Part shown: one piece after another, positions 1 through 8,491 of the stretch
How positions within the stretch are numbered: position 1 is the first letter of the stretch
How the letters are laid out: each line of letters opens with the position of its first letter
Translations under genes and position numbers: made by a program
Assembly: GCA_902625035.1 (NCBI GenBank)
Contig: CACNZK010000006.1
Location: forward strand, 1-64,000
Direction of reading: 5' to 3'
DNA from: an uncultured Pelagibacteraceae bacterium
GTDB taxonomy: Bacteria; Pseudomonadota; Alphaproteobacteria; Pelagibacterales; Pelagibacteraceae
Length of the DNA: 64,000 nt
Notes under the pieces: generated by a model
Databases searched by the model: none
What the model was told of the DNA's origin: nothing
Seen by the model: the letters and a program-made list of their open reading frames with translations, nothing else

Positions 1-1131
1 ATGACAAAAAGTATTTGTATAGTCTACTTTGTTTTGATGCATCCAGGTAAGTAAATCAACAATCAAAAATTTATCTTTGTTATCTTCACCTAATAACCCA
101 AGTTTATTTCTCATCATATTTAACCATTTTTCCTCATATTTTTTACCAAAAGTATCAATTAACTCAGTTGCACTTTTAACCGCTTTATCTTCATCTTCAT
201 CGATTAAAGGAATTAAACACTCAGCAAATCTTGAAAGATTCCATTTTGTAATGGCAGGCTGATTACAATAGGCATATCTTCCCATTTTATCAATTGAACT
301 AAAAACAGTTTTTGGATCATACTTATCCATGAAAGCACATGGACCATAATCAATTGTTTCACCAGAAATTGTCATGTTGTCAGTATTCATAACACCGTGA
401 ATAAAACCAACACGCATCCAGTTGATTACTAGATCGATTTGTCTATCTATTAAGATTTTCAAAAGCTCTAAAGCTTTATTTTTTGAGTTTTTGAGTTCTG
501 GATAGTGCCGATTAACAACATAATTTAATAAAATTTCTAATTCATCTTTTTTATTTCTCGCAGCGACGTACTGAAAAGTTCCGACTCTGATATGGCTTGA
601 GGCTACTCTTGTTAAGATAGCACCTTGCAAAAGAGCGTCTCTCATTATAGTTTCACCAGTTTTTGCCACTGCTAAACTCCTTGTAGTAGGAATGTTAAGA
701 TTATGCATTGCCTCACTAATTATGAATTCTCTTAACATTGGACCTAATGCAGCTCTACCATCACCATTTCTCGAAAATGCAGTTTTTCCAGAACCTTTGA
801 ATTGAATATCGTATCTTTTATTATTTTTTGTTAAATGTTCTCCTATTAAAACTGCTCTTCCATCTCCTAACATTGTGAAATGTCCAAATTGGTGACCAGC
901 ATAAGCCTGAGCAATTGCATTACTTCCCTCAGGAAGAATATTTCCAGTGAATAATGCTGATAATTCATTTTTTTCAATTCTAGTAAAATCTAGGTTTAAT
1001 TCTTCAGCTAAATCCCGATTCATTAAAACTAATTCTGGATTTTTCACTGCGACAGGTTCAATGTGCTCTTTAAACGTATTAGATAATCTTGAATAAGAAT
1101 TATCAAAATTCCAATTCATAGTATTTTTCAT
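1..1131 (-). CDS. selO: SelO/YdiU protein adenylyltransferase, 3' end outside window
   Basis: Reading leftward from the ATG at 1131, 377 codons stay open to the window edge, so the C-terminus is missing. The translation carries the SelO pseudokinase signatures: a GDGRA loop near residue 90, RVASSHIRVGTFQ near 175-187, NTDN near 249-252 and IDYGPCAFMD near 260. D251/N252 and D261 match the catalytic and Mg-binding residues of characterised SelO (D252, N253, D262 in the Pseudomonas protein). SelO transfers AMP to Ser/Thr/Tyr of proteins in redox stress control. An alternative ATG in frame lies at 1119. It begins 5 nt after the msrA stop, so the two are probably co-transcribed, which fits an oxidative-damage role. 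The family call is firm. Confidence 0.93.
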   Translation of the reverse strand, partial: MKNTMNWNFDNSYSRLSNTFKEHIEPVAVKNPELVLMNRDLAEELNLDFTRIEKNELSALFTGNILPEGSNAIAQAYAGHQFGHFTMLGDGRAVLIGEHLTKNNKRYDIQFKGSGKTAFSRNGDGRAALGPMLREFIISEAMHNLNIPTTRSLAVAKTGETIMRDALLQGAILTRVASSHIRVGTFQYVAARNKKDELEILLNYVVNRHYPELKNSKNKALELLKILIDRQIDLVINWMRVGFIHGVMNTDNMTISGETIDYGPCAFMDKYDPKTVFSSIDKMGRYAYCNQPAITKWNLSRFAECLIPLIDEDEDKAVKSATELIDTFGKKYEEKWLNMMRNKLGLLGEDNKDKFLIVDLLTWMHQNKVDYTNTFCH

Positions 1132-1136
1132 AAATT

Positions 1137-1712
1137 TTATTGACTCCAAATTCTCTTTAAAGTTTCTTCTCTACCACAAGCTTTTTTATAACTAAGATAT
1201 CTTTCCAATTTAATCTTATAAAAATCTTGATGGTACTCTTCTGCTTTATAAAATTTCTCAAAATTCCTAATATATGTAACAACTTTTTTGTTAAATTTTT
1301 TTTCTAAATCTTTTATATCTTTTTCAATTAATTTTTTTTCTTCATCATTTTGATAAAATGCAACTGATCTATAACTATATCCTTTGTCACAAAATTGACC
1401 ATAGGCATCAAATGGATCAATATTAACCCAAAAATTTTCTAACAATTCTTTAAATGAAATAACTTTTTTATCATAGATTATTTCTACAACTTCGAAGTGA
1501 CCAGTTTTTCCATATGTTACTTCTTTGTACGTTGGGTTTTCAGTAATACCCCCAGAATAACCAGAAATAACCTCTTCTACACCTTTTAATTTTTCAAATG
1601 ATTCCTCAACACACCAAAAACACCCTCCAGCAAAATATGCTTTATCTTTTTGAGCAGAATGAGAAATATTTATATTGATTAAAAAAAGAAAAATTATGAA
1701 AAAATACTTCAT
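1137..1712 (-). CDS. msrA: Peptide methionine (S)-S-oxide reductase MsrA, exported
   Basis: A 191-aa protein with a hydrophobic N-terminal signal segment (about residues 1-20, ending SHSA) followed by GGCFWCVEE; C31 of GCFWC is the expected catalytic Cys. GYSGG (51-55), YHQDF (160-164) and a C-terminal C179 that could act as resolving Cys are also MsrA hallmarks. It reduces methionine-S-sulfoxide in proteins. The signal sequence suggests the periplasm as its site of action. It lies directly upstream of selO and downstream of the formate dehydrogenase terminator-like hairpin, so msrA-selO looks like a small oxidative-repair operon. Confidence 0.95.
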   Translation of the reverse strand: MKYFFIIFLFLININISHSAQKDKAYFAGGCFWCVEESFEKLKGVEEVISGYSGGITENPTYKEVTYGKTGHFEVVEIIYDKKVISFKELLENFWVNIDPFDAYGQFCDKGYSYRSVAFYQNDEEKKLIEKDIKDLEKKFNKKVVTYIRNFEKFYKAEEYHQDFYKIKLERYLSYKKACGREETLKRIWSQ

Positions 1713-1753
1713 TAAATATCATAAACAAATTCGTTATGATAAGTCCAGATTTT

Positions 1754-1783
1754 AAAGGTAGCTACTTTTAAGTAGCCACCTTT
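1754..1783 (-). terminator. Stem-loop after formate dehydrogenase
   Basis: An inverted repeat of about 12-13 bp (AAAGGTAGCTAC paired with GTAGCCACCTTT, one G-T wobble) lies 18 nt past the fdh stop, between fdh and msrA. On the minus strand it could end or attenuate fdh transcription. There is no long U-tract after it, so complete termination is uncertain. Confidence 0.6.
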
Positions 1784-1800
1784 AATAATTTAATTGTGAA

Positions 1801-3000
1801 TTATTTTTTTTTATATTTTGCTGCTTCTTCAGATCCACCAGTAGCTGAACCTTTACTGTATGAGTGAGCACCCATACCAGCTAACTGACCATCTTTAACA
1901 ATCAAATATTGATTTCTTATTTCTTTACCTTCAAAGAAACATTCTAATATTTCTCTTACACCATCAGCATATCTTGATTGTGCCGTCAAAGACGTACCTG
2001 AAGTATGAGGTGTCATACCATGATGAGGCATGCTTCTCCATACGTGATCATTAGGCGCTGGCTGAGGAAACCATACGTCTCCCGCATAACCACTTAATTG
2101 ACCACTCTTCAATGCTTTTGCAATAGCATCTCGATCACAGATTTTTCCTCTTGCAGTGTTTACAATATAAGCACCTTTTTTCATTTTACTTATCATTGCA
2201 TCATCAAATAAGTTCTCAGTTTCAGGGTGAAGAGGACAGTTAATTGTGACTACATCACAAACTTTCACCATAGACTCTACAGACTCATGAAATGTAAGAT
2301 TCAATTCTTTTTCAACTGAGTCAGGTAGTTTATGTCTATCAAAGTAGTGTAAGTGAACATCAAATGGTTTCATTTTTCTTAATGCATCTAAACCAATACG
2401 TCCAGCAGCGACTGTTCCAATATGCATACCTTCAACATCATATGATCTTTGAACGGCATCAGCAATATTCCAACCACCTTCGTTAACAATTCTATGTTGA
2501 TTGTGATAATCTCTTACCATTGAAACAATCATCATAACAATATGTTCAGCTACAGATCTTGAATTACAATAAGTTACCTCTACAACATCAATCTTATTAT
2601 CCATTGCAGCTTGTAAATCAACGTGGTCTGAACCAATTCCAGCCGTGATTGCCATTTTCAAATTTTTAGCTTTAGCAATTCTCTCTTTTGTTAAATAATA
2701 TGGAAAGAACGGTTGAGAAATTACAATGTCAGCATCAACAATATGTTTGTCAGCTTCACATCCATCACCATCTTTACTGTTAGTCACTACTAACTCATGA
2801 CCATTACTTTCTAAAAATTTTCTTAATCCAAGTTCACCAGATACACATCCTAGTAATTGTCCTGGCGTGTAATCTCTTCCTTTTGGTGAAGGTAAAGTCA
2901 TTCCGTCTGGATATTTTTCTATTTTAGGTAATTCTGAAAGTGCATATGATTTTGGCATTCCACCTTTTGGATCATCATATAATACGCATAATATCTTCAT
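1801..3000 (-). CDS. fdh: NAD-dependent formate dehydrogenase (D-2-hydroxyacid dehydrogenase family)
   Basis: A 399-aa, cofactor-free formate dehydrogenase that oxidises formate to CO2 with NAD+. It aligns in register with the well-studied methylotroph enzyme: QPFFP at 96-100, N146, the NAD loop GTVAAGRIG at 196-204, D221 (NAD rather than NADP), R284 in NTARGK, Q313 and H332 in TPHTSGT all sit at the numbers used for the Pseudomonas sp. 101 enzyme. Length is typical (about 400). The ATG is preceded by an AGGAG Shine-Dalgarno. The gene would draw energy from formate released by one-carbon metabolism. It looks less AT-biased than its neighbours by eye. Confidence 0.96.
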   Translation of the reverse strand: MKILCVLYDDPKGGMPKSYALSELPKIEKYPDGMTLPSPKGRDYTPGQLLGCVSGELGLRKFLESNGHELVVTNSKDGDGCEADKHIVDADIVISQPFFPYYLTKERIAKAKNLKMAITAGIGSDHVDLQAAMDNKIDVVEVTYCNSRSVAEHIVMMIVSMVRDYHNQHRIVNEGGWNIADAVQRSYDVEGMHIGTVAAGRIGLDALRKMKPFDVHLHYFDRHKLPDSVEKELNLTFHESVESMVKVCDVVTINCPLHPETENLFDDAMISKMKKGAYIVNTARGKICDRDAIAKALKSGQLSGYAGDVWFPQPAPNDHVWRSMPHHGMTPHTSGTSLTAQSRYADGVREILECFFEGKEIRNQYLIVKDGQLAGMGAHSYSKGSATGGSEEAAKYKKK

Positions 3001-3068
3001 TTATTCTCCTGTATATTTATATATTTATTTAGCGCATCTAACATTATTTTAGGATTTCAAGCAATGAA

Positions 3069-3265
3069 TTATTTTTGTCTTGGGTGAGACTTTTTAAAAG
3101 TCAAATTGTAAATAATTATAGCAAAAATAATAGTTACATAACTTTAAATTAATCAGAGGGGGGGGCGCCGCTATATTAAAAGATTGAATTATTACCTGCT
3201 AAGAAGGTGAATGATATTGAGTAAAATTTTGAAAATAACTCTTAAACCAACAGTCCAAAAATTGA
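3069..3265 (-). pseudogene. Decayed C-terminal half of an HPP-family gene
   Basis: The minus strand from 3140 to 3069 reads as a run of codons closely matching the C-terminus of the intact HPP gene at 8575-9039. Over 69 ungapped nt (3069-3137 against 8575-8643) I count 57 identities, in codon register, sharing the stop position. The relic peptide ends KKSHPRQK-stop against KKSYPSQR-stop. Upstream it breaks: an in-frame TAA at 3144-3146, a deletion of about 20 nt, then recognisable matches to the AATCAAAAG..CGCTA segment (about 8676-8692) and to the HPPAGG-coding stretch (ATTACC at 3191 against 8713). Similarity fades near 3265-3300. This accounts for about half of the 444-bp gene gap. Confidence 0.8.
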
Positions 3266-3317
3266 TTATTCTGAAAACAATAAAGAAAATTTCACAAATA
3301 TAATTTTTTTTTTTCAA

Positions 3318-3444
3318 CTTAAGGTTTATTTCATCTTAAGGTTGTATTGCGACATTTGATTGCGAACTGGAATGATTAAAATTTGCACAAACTTTCTCTA
3401 TATGTTTTAATAAGTTTTAAAACTTTAACTAAAGAGGGGTAGAA
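3318..3444 (+). promoter_or_regulatory. Putative promoter/operator region of the HAAT transporter operon
   Basis: Upstream of the substrate-binding-protein gene lie two direct repeats: CTTAAGGTT at 3318-3326 and 3335-3343 (17-nt period) and ATTGCGA at 3346-3352 and 3359-3365 (13-nt period). A candidate promoter follows, with TTGCAC at 3383-3388 and TTTAAT at 3406-3411 (17-nt spacer). A GAGGGG Shine-Dalgarno precedes the ATG at 3445. The repeats could be operator half-sites. No regulator gene lies nearby, and the assignment is by inspection only. Confidence 0.4.
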
Positions 3445-4785
3445 ATGTTAACAAAAATGTTAAAAAGGGTTGCATCTACTTTAACAGTAGTTGTAGCTGT
3501 ATTTTCTTCACTCGCTTTACCTCAAAAAGTATTCGGAGCTGAAACTCAATACTTTCCTGTAGCAAGTAGCCGTGTCGGACCTTATTCGGCAATGGGTACT
3601 GGTTACTATGGGGCTCAGATTGACTACATGAATTATGTCAATATGACAGGCGGAGTGAATGGAGTCATGCTGACATGGCAAGAATGTGAAACTGAGTACA
3701 ACGCTGTAAAAACAGTTGAGTGTTATCAGAGACTACTTGAGAAAGATGGTCAAAGAATAGTTGTATTCGATACTTTAGGAACACCTGGAGCATATGCAGT
3801 TATTAACCGTATGGCAAAAGACAATGTTGTTTTAGCTCAATATGGTTATGGAAGAACTGACGGTGCTGATGGAAGAGTATGGCCTTGGGTATTTAATGCT
3901 GCAAGTCACTACTGGTCACAGATAGCTGTTAAATTAAAATTTATGGCACAGATCGAAGGCGGAATTGATAAGATGAAAGGTAAAAAAATCGTTCACTTAC
4001 ACATTGACTCTGCTTACGGTAGAGAGCCATTACCAGCAATGAGAAAAATTTGTAATGACTGGGGAGTAGAGTTGATTGAAATATCAATCCCACCTCCAGG
4101 TCTTGAACAACAATCTCAGTGGCTGCAAATCAGAAAAGAAAAACCTGATTGGGTTACTTTCTGGGGAGCAGGTTCAGGAATGAATTCAACAGCAATGACT
4201 AATGCTGCTAGAATTAATTTCCCAAGAGATAGAATGATGTACGTAACATTCGGTGCTGCCGAAGAGGATATGTATCCAGCAGGTGATGCAGCTAAGGGAA
4301 CTTACGCTGTTGCAAATGCTCTACCAGGAGAATATCCATTGGTTAAAGACATCAAAGACAAAGTATATGGTGCTGGAAAAGGTAACTTAGCTGATCCAAA
4401 TAGAATTGGTTCAGTTTACTGGAATAGAGGACTAGGTGCTGCAGTTATGTGGATTGAGGCATTGAGAATTGCCCAAAAAATGCATAACAAAGTTGGTAAA
4501 GCAGTAACTGGTGCTGAGTTTAGAGATGGTTATGAAAATTTAAACATGACTGAAGCTAGACTTACTGAACTTGGAGTTGGAGGAATGTTAGCTCCATTTG
4601 CTATTTCATGTGCAAACCATGAAGGTGCCGGTAAATTTGCTGTAATGCAGTGGGATGGAACAAAATTCAATCAGGTAACTGGTTGGGAAGCTCCAGGCGA
4701 TCCTGCATTTATTAGAGGTCTTGTTGAAGACTCTGCAGCAAAATTTGCTAAAGAGAACAACATTACACCGAAAAAATGCGGTTAA
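3445..4785 (+). CDS. HAAT/Liv-type ABC transporter periplasmic substrate-binding protein
   Basis: A 446-aa periplasmic binding protein of the leucine-binding type I fold (Peripla_BP_6-like). An N-terminal signal peptide (Lys/Arg, hydrophobic 10-27, cleavage near residue 31-32) precedes a two-lobed domain. Being first in an operon with two ATPases and two LivH/LivM permeases defines it as the capture protein of a hydrophobic/branched-chain amino acid, urea or short-chain amide importer. The ligand cannot be read from sequence, and no amidase, urease or catabolic gene is adjacent to settle it. A strong hairpin follows the stop, the usual arrangement for expressing the binding protein above the membrane parts. 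It looks less AT-rich than most of the window. Confidence 0.85.
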   Translation: MLTKMLKRVASTLTVVVAVFSSLALPQKVFGAETQYFPVASSRVGPYSAMGTGYYGAQIDYMNYVNMTGGVNGVMLTWQECETEYNAVKTVECYQRLLEKDGQRIVVFDTLGTPGAYAVINRMAKDNVVLAQYGYGRTDGADGRVWPWVFNAASHYWSQIAVKLKFMAQIEGGIDKMKGKKIVHLHIDSAYGREPLPAMRKICNDWGVELIEISIPPPGLEQQSQWLQIRKEKPDWVTFWGAGSGMNSTAMTNAARINFPRDRMMYVTFGAAEEDMYPAGDAAKGTYAVANALPGEYPLVKDIKDKVYGAGKGNLADPNRIGSVYWNRGLGAAVMWIEALRIAQKMHNKVGKAVTGAEFRDGYENLNMTEARLTELGVGGMLAPFAISCANHEGAGKFAVMQWDGTKFNQVTGWEAPGDPAFIRGLVEDSAAKFAKENNITPKKCG

Positions 4786-4814
4786 TTAATTTAGAGATAA
4801 ATTAATACCAATCG

Positions 4815-4856
4815 AAGGGGGAGTTTAAATAATCAAATTATTTTAAACTCCCCCTT
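4815..4856 (+). promoter_or_regulatory. Long intercistronic hairpin after the binding-protein gene
   Basis: A 19-bp stem (left arm 4815-4833, right arm 4837-4856, a single-base bulge, 3-nt loop) whose base is a GC clamp of GGGGGAG paired with CTCCCCC. It is not followed by a T-tract, so it is better explained as an mRNA-stabilising or partial-termination element between a highly expressed binding-protein cistron and the downstream transporter cistrons. Confidence 0.8.
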
Positions 4857-4892
4857 TAAATAAAATTTAATTTAATATAAAAAGAAAGCTTA

Positions 4893-5708
4893 ATGAGTAA
4901 CAATTCAGCTAACATTCTAGACATAAAAAATATAGAGGTCAGATATGATAATGTTATTTTAGCTTTACACGATGTATCTTTGAAAGTTCCTAAAGGAAAA
5001 GTAGTTGCATTATTAGGAGCAAACGGCGCAGGTAAAAGCACTACACTAAAAGCAGTTTCAACTATGTTAGCTTCAGAAAGAGGCAAGGTTACAAACGGTT
5101 CAATTGAATACGATGGAAACGCAATAGATAAACAAACTCCTTCGCAAATGGTTGGTTTAGGAATGGTTCAAGTATTAGAAGGTAGAAGATGTTTTGGTCA
5201 CCTTACTGTTGAGGAAAATATAATTTCAGGAGCATATTCAAGAAAACTATCTAAAGGTGATATTAATCAAGAATTAGAAAAAATTTACACTTATTTCATA
5301 AGACTTAAAGAAAGAAGAAAAAGTCAAGCAGCATTTACTTCAGGTGGAGAGCAACAAATGATAGCAGTTGCAAGAGCAATGATGGCTAAACCTAAAATGC
5401 TTTTATTAGATGAACCGACAATGGGTCTTGCACCACAATTAGTTGCTGAGATTTTTAATATTGTAAAAGAGTTAAATACAAAAGAGGGTGTTAGTATTTT
5501 ACTTGCTGAACAAAATACTAACGTTGCACTAAAAAATTCAGATTACGGCTATATCATTGAAACAGGTAGAGTTATGTTAGATGGGACAGCAGAAAGTTTA
5601 TTAAATGATGATAAAGTAAAAGAATTATATTTAGGAATTTCAAAGAAAGGTAGAAAAAACTTTAGAGATGTTCTTAAAGAAGAAAGTTTAAAAAAAAAAA
5701 GTAATTAA
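4893..5708 (+). CDS. livF: HAAT ABC transporter ATP-binding protein, LivF type
   Basis: A 271-aa ABC ATPase with Walker A GANGAGKST (42-50), a signature TSGGE (149-153) in place of LSGGQ, and Walker B MLLLDEP (169-175). LivF family members are about 230-260 aa; the extra Lys-rich tail ends in an A10 homopolymer region at 5691-5700. It powers import together with LivG at the cytoplasmic face. The order here is binding protein, LivF, LivG, LivH, LivM, which reverses the E. coli liv order. The start is the ATG at 4893, 37 nt after the intercistronic hairpin. The two ATPase genes are 2 nt apart. Confidence 0.9.
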   Translation: MSNNSANILDIKNIEVRYDNVILALHDVSLKVPKGKVVALLGANGAGKSTTLKAVSTMLASERGKVTNGSIEYDGNAIDKQTPSQMVGLGMVQVLEGRRCFGHLTVEENIISGAYSRKLSKGDINQELEKIYTYFIRLKERRKSQAAFTSGGEQQMIAVARAMMAKPKMLLLDEPTMGLAPQLVAEIFNIVKELNTKEGVSILLAEQNTNVALKNSDYGYIIETGRVMLDGTAESLLNDDKVKELYLGISKKGRKNFRDVLKEESLKKKSN

Positions 5709-5710
5709 AG

Positions 5711-6505
5711 ATGGCATACGAAAGAAAATTTAAAATAGGAAAACCAATATTAGAGGTAAATAATATCTCACTCTCTTTTGGTGGTGTTAAAGCAATAACA
5801 GATACCTCTTTCAATGTACTTGAGCACGAAGTTAGAGCAATAATTGGACCAAATGGGGCTGGAAAAAGCTCAATGCTAAATTGCATTAATGGAATTTATA
5901 AACCTCAACAAGGAACTGTTTCGTTTAGAGGTCAACAAATAGAAAACATTACTCCAAATATTATGGCTCAAATGGGTTTATCTCGAACTTTTCAAAACTT
6001 AGCTCTTTTTAAAAGAATGTCAGTGCTAGATAATATTCTAGTTGGCAGAAAACTTCACACAAAAACAAATTTTCTTGAGGTTGCTTTACAGCTTCCTAAA
6101 GTAAAAAAAGAGGAAAAACTAAACAGGGAGAGATCTGAGGAGATAATTAGTTTTTTAGAGATTGAAGATATTAAAGATACACCAGTTGGAAAACTTCCTT
6201 ATGGGTTACAAAAAAAAGTTGAATTAGGTCGGGCTCTTGCAACAGACTCTACAATAATTTTATTAGATGAGCCTATGGCAGGAATGAATGTTGAAGAAAA
6301 AAGAGACATGTGTAGATTTATTTTAAAAGTAAATGATGAATTAGGTACAACCATGGTTCTTATTGAGCATGATATGGGAGTAGTTATGGATATATCGGAC
6401 AGAGTTGTTGTACTTGATTATGGTAAAGTAATTGGTGATGGTACACCTGATGAAATAATGGCAAATCAAAAAGTAATAGATGCTTATTTAGGAGTAGAAC
6501 ACTAG
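5711..6505 (+). CDS. livG: HAAT ABC transporter ATP-binding protein, LivG type
   Basis: A 264-aa ABC ATPase. Walker A GPNGAGKSS spans 46-54 and Walker B IILLDEP 182-188. The signature motif is degenerate (LPYGLQ at 162-167 instead of LSGGQ), as is common in LivG-type subunits, where LivF carries the more canonical motif. It pairs with LivF on the cytoplasmic side of the LivHM channel. It begins 2 nt after the livF stop and ends 9 nt before livH, consistent with a single transcript. Confidence 0.9.
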   Translation: MAYERKFKIGKPILEVNNISLSFGGVKAITDTSFNVLEHEVRAIIGPNGAGKSSMLNCINGIYKPQQGTVSFRGQQIENITPNIMAQMGLSRTFQNLALFKRMSVLDNILVGRKLHTKTNFLEVALQLPKVKKEEKLNRERSEEIISFLEIEDIKDTPVGKLPYGLQKKVELGRALATDSTIILLDEPMAGMNVEEKRDMCRFILKVNDELGTTMVLIEHDMGVVMDISDRVVVLDYGKVIGDGTPDEIMANQKVIDAYLGVEH

Positions 6506-6514
6506 GATAAATAT

Positions 6515-7423
6515 ATGGTTGATGAATTACTATTTTTCATGGAAGTTTTAGTTGGTGGTTTGCTTGCTGGTACCATGTACTCTCTAGTTGCTTTAGGATT
6601 TGTTTTAATTTTTAAAGCTTCAGCAACATTTAACTTCTCACAAGGAGCTATGGTTTTTTTCTCAGTGCTTGCTTTTTGTGGTTTCATGCAAGATTTTAAC
6701 ATACCTTTCGTACTTGCATTTATTTTGGCTGCCCTTTTAATGGTAGTAGTTGGTTTATGTACTGAAAGATTAGTTTTAAGACCTCTTATGAATGCTAGCG
6801 AAGACACAGTACTAATGGCCACAATTGGTCTAGGGTATGTTTTAGAGGGCTTGGCACAAGCAGCATGGGGAGTAGAAGTAAGAAGATTAGATTTAGGAAT
6901 AGGAGACTTTCCAGTACCGTGGATCGCTGATAATTTAAAACTATTTATTAGCGCTCTTGATATCACAGCTGGATTAGTTGCAGCTATCATGATTATCGGT
7001 CTGTTTTTATTGTTCAAGTATACAAAAATTGGATTAGGTTTAAGAGCTGTTGCAGATGATGCGGGTGCTGCGAGTTCTATTGGAATTCCTTTAAAACATA
7101 TAATGTTATTAGTTTGGTCAGCTGCAGGAGTTGTAGCGTTAGTTGCAGGATGTATGTGGGGTGCAAGAGCTGGTGTTCAATTTGCTCTTGTTGATCTTGC
7201 ATTAAAAGCTTTACCAGTATTAATTATAGGTGGTTTCTCCTCTATTCCAGGAGCCATTATAGGAGGCTTGATTATTGGCGCAGTGGAGAAGGTGCTAGAA
7301 GTATATATTGGACCGTTTTTTGGTGGCGCTATTGAGGGCTGGGCTCCATACGTATTAGCAATATTCTTTTTATTATATAGACCAGAAGGTTTATTTGGAG
7401 AAAAAATTATTAGGAGAGTTTAA
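6515..7423 (+). CDS. livH: HAAT ABC transporter permease, LivH type
   Basis: A 302-aa integral membrane protein with about eight hydrophobic segments and the LivH-type motif GLGLRAVADDAGAASSIGI near residues 170-190, which contacts the ATPase. The N-terminal GGLLAGTMYSLVALGFVLIFKASATFNFSQG region is a LivH hallmark. It forms the import channel with LivM. It starts 9 nt after livG and ends 3 nt before livM. Confidence 0.9.
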   Translation: MVDELLFFMEVLVGGLLAGTMYSLVALGFVLIFKASATFNFSQGAMVFFSVLAFCGFMQDFNIPFVLAFILAALLMVVVGLCTERLVLRPLMNASEDTVLMATIGLGYVLEGLAQAAWGVEVRRLDLGIGDFPVPWIADNLKLFISALDITAGLVAAIMIIGLFLLFKYTKIGLGLRAVADDAGAASSIGIPLKHIMLLVWSAAGVVALVAGCMWGARAGVQFALVDLALKALPVLIIGGFSSIPGAIIGGLIIGAVEKVLEVYIGPFFGGAIEGWAPYVLAIFFLLYRPEGLFGEKIIRRV

Positions 7424-7426
7424 TTT

Positions 7427-8491
7427 ATGAAACCAGTTTTTATGACATATACAAAAAAAGACCTAATTAACTTAGCTGTTTGTATGTTTCTAAGTATATT
7501 GATAATACCCACATTTATTACAACAGAATATTGGTACACATCTATTTTAATTCCATGGCTTTGCTTAGCATTAGCTACAATTGGACAACAAATTGTTATG
7601 GGTTATACGGGACAATTAGCCTTAGGAGCAGCTGGTTTTATGGCTGCCGGTGCTTTTGCTATGTTTAACCTTATTTTGCGAGTGCCTGACCTTGGTTTCG
7701 TAGGCTCATTAATAGTGTCAGGTTTAATTGCTGCAGCTTTTGGAATTTTGTTTGGTCTACCTAGTTTAAAGGTAAGAGGAATTTATCTAATGGTAGCAAC
7801 ATTAGCCTCACAGTTTTTTATTATATGGATGATAGATAAATTTGGTTGGTTTAAAAACTATGACTCATCAGGAATTATCACTGCTCAAGACATAGTTATT
7901 ATGGGAAAACCATTTACAACTCCATTAGCTATGTATTTTGTATGTTTGGCTGTTACCACCGTTTTAACTTTATTAGCTATGAATATGGCAAGAGGTAGCA
8001 CCGGTAGGAATTGGATGGCAGTTAGAGATATGGATATCGCTGCGGAATCTATGGGGGTTTCACTATTAAGAACAAAAGTACAAGCATTCGCAATTAGTGC
8101 GTTTTACTGTGGTGTAGCAGGAGCACTTTTTGCATTTTGTTATCTTAAATCTTTAGAGCCAGTTGCTTTTGATATTAAATTATCTTTTAAAATATTATTT
8201 ATGTGCATTCTTGGGGGCCTAGGGACAATTAATGGTGCTTTTATAGGTGCTGCATTTATTTTGCTTTTCCCGGTGCTTTTGAACGCTATAGGAAACAATG
8301 TATTTCACGGAGCTATTGATGCTACAATTATTTCATCAATTGAACAGGTGATTTTTGGTGGTTTAATGATTATATTTATGATTTACGAGCCTTTAGGTAT
8401 GGCTAAACTTTGGGAAAATCTTAAGGTAAGTTTAAAATCTAAACTATCATCATCAGGTACTAAAAGTTTAAAATCTTCAGCACAAAAGTGA
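7427..8491 (+). CDS. livM: HAAT ABC transporter permease, LivM type
   Basis: A 354-aa integral membrane permease of the LivM type: GYTGQLALGAAGFMAAGAFA in the N-terminal third, then GLPSLKVRGIYLMVATLA and the coupling-helix region RDMDIAAESMGVSLLRTKVQAFAIS. The Ser/Lys-rich C-terminal tail is cytoplasmic. It completes the transporter. Its stop codon overlaps the GTG of a 27-codon micro-ORF. Confidence 0.9.
   Translation: MKPVFMTYTKKDLINLAVCMFLSILIIPTFITTEYWYTSILIPWLCLALATIGQQIVMGYTGQLALGAAGFMAAGAFAMFNLILRVPDLGFVGSLIVSGLIAAAFGILFGLPSLKVRGIYLMVATLASQFFIIWMIDKFGWFKNYDSSGIITAQDIVIMGKPFTTPLAMYFVCLAVTTVLTLLAMNMARGSTGRNWMAVRDMDIAAESMGVSLLRTKVQAFAISAFYCGVAGALFAFCYLKSLEPVAFDIKLSFKILFMCILGGLGTINGAFIGAAFILLFPVLLNAIGNNVFHGAIDATIISSIEQVIFGGLMIIFMIYEPLGMAKLWENLKVSLKSKLSSSGTKSLKSSAQK

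Noticed and set aside
3077-3095. GTCT-loop-AGAC followed by T5 as a terminator
   Set aside because: The stem is only 4 bp and the sequence is explained by the KKSHPRQ codons of the HPP relic on the other strand.
3150-3260. Riboswitch or structured RNA in the 3001-3444 gap
   Set aside because: The G/C island and the ACCT/AGGT pairing looked structural, but the stretch aligns to the HPP gene and does not precede an appropriate gene on its strand.
3368-3386. Sigma-54 promoter (GG/GC) before the binding-protein gene
   Set aside because: The GG and GC are 14 nt apart rather than the required 10, so it does not fit.
5691-5700. A10 run at the 3' end of livF as a programmed frameshift
   Set aside because: It lies just before the stop and changes only the last residues; both neighbouring frames are well explained, so nothing supports functional slippage.
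6502-7017. 171-aa minus-strand ORF
   Set aside because: It is antisense to livH, whose membrane-protein frame is clear; its composition reflects the complement.
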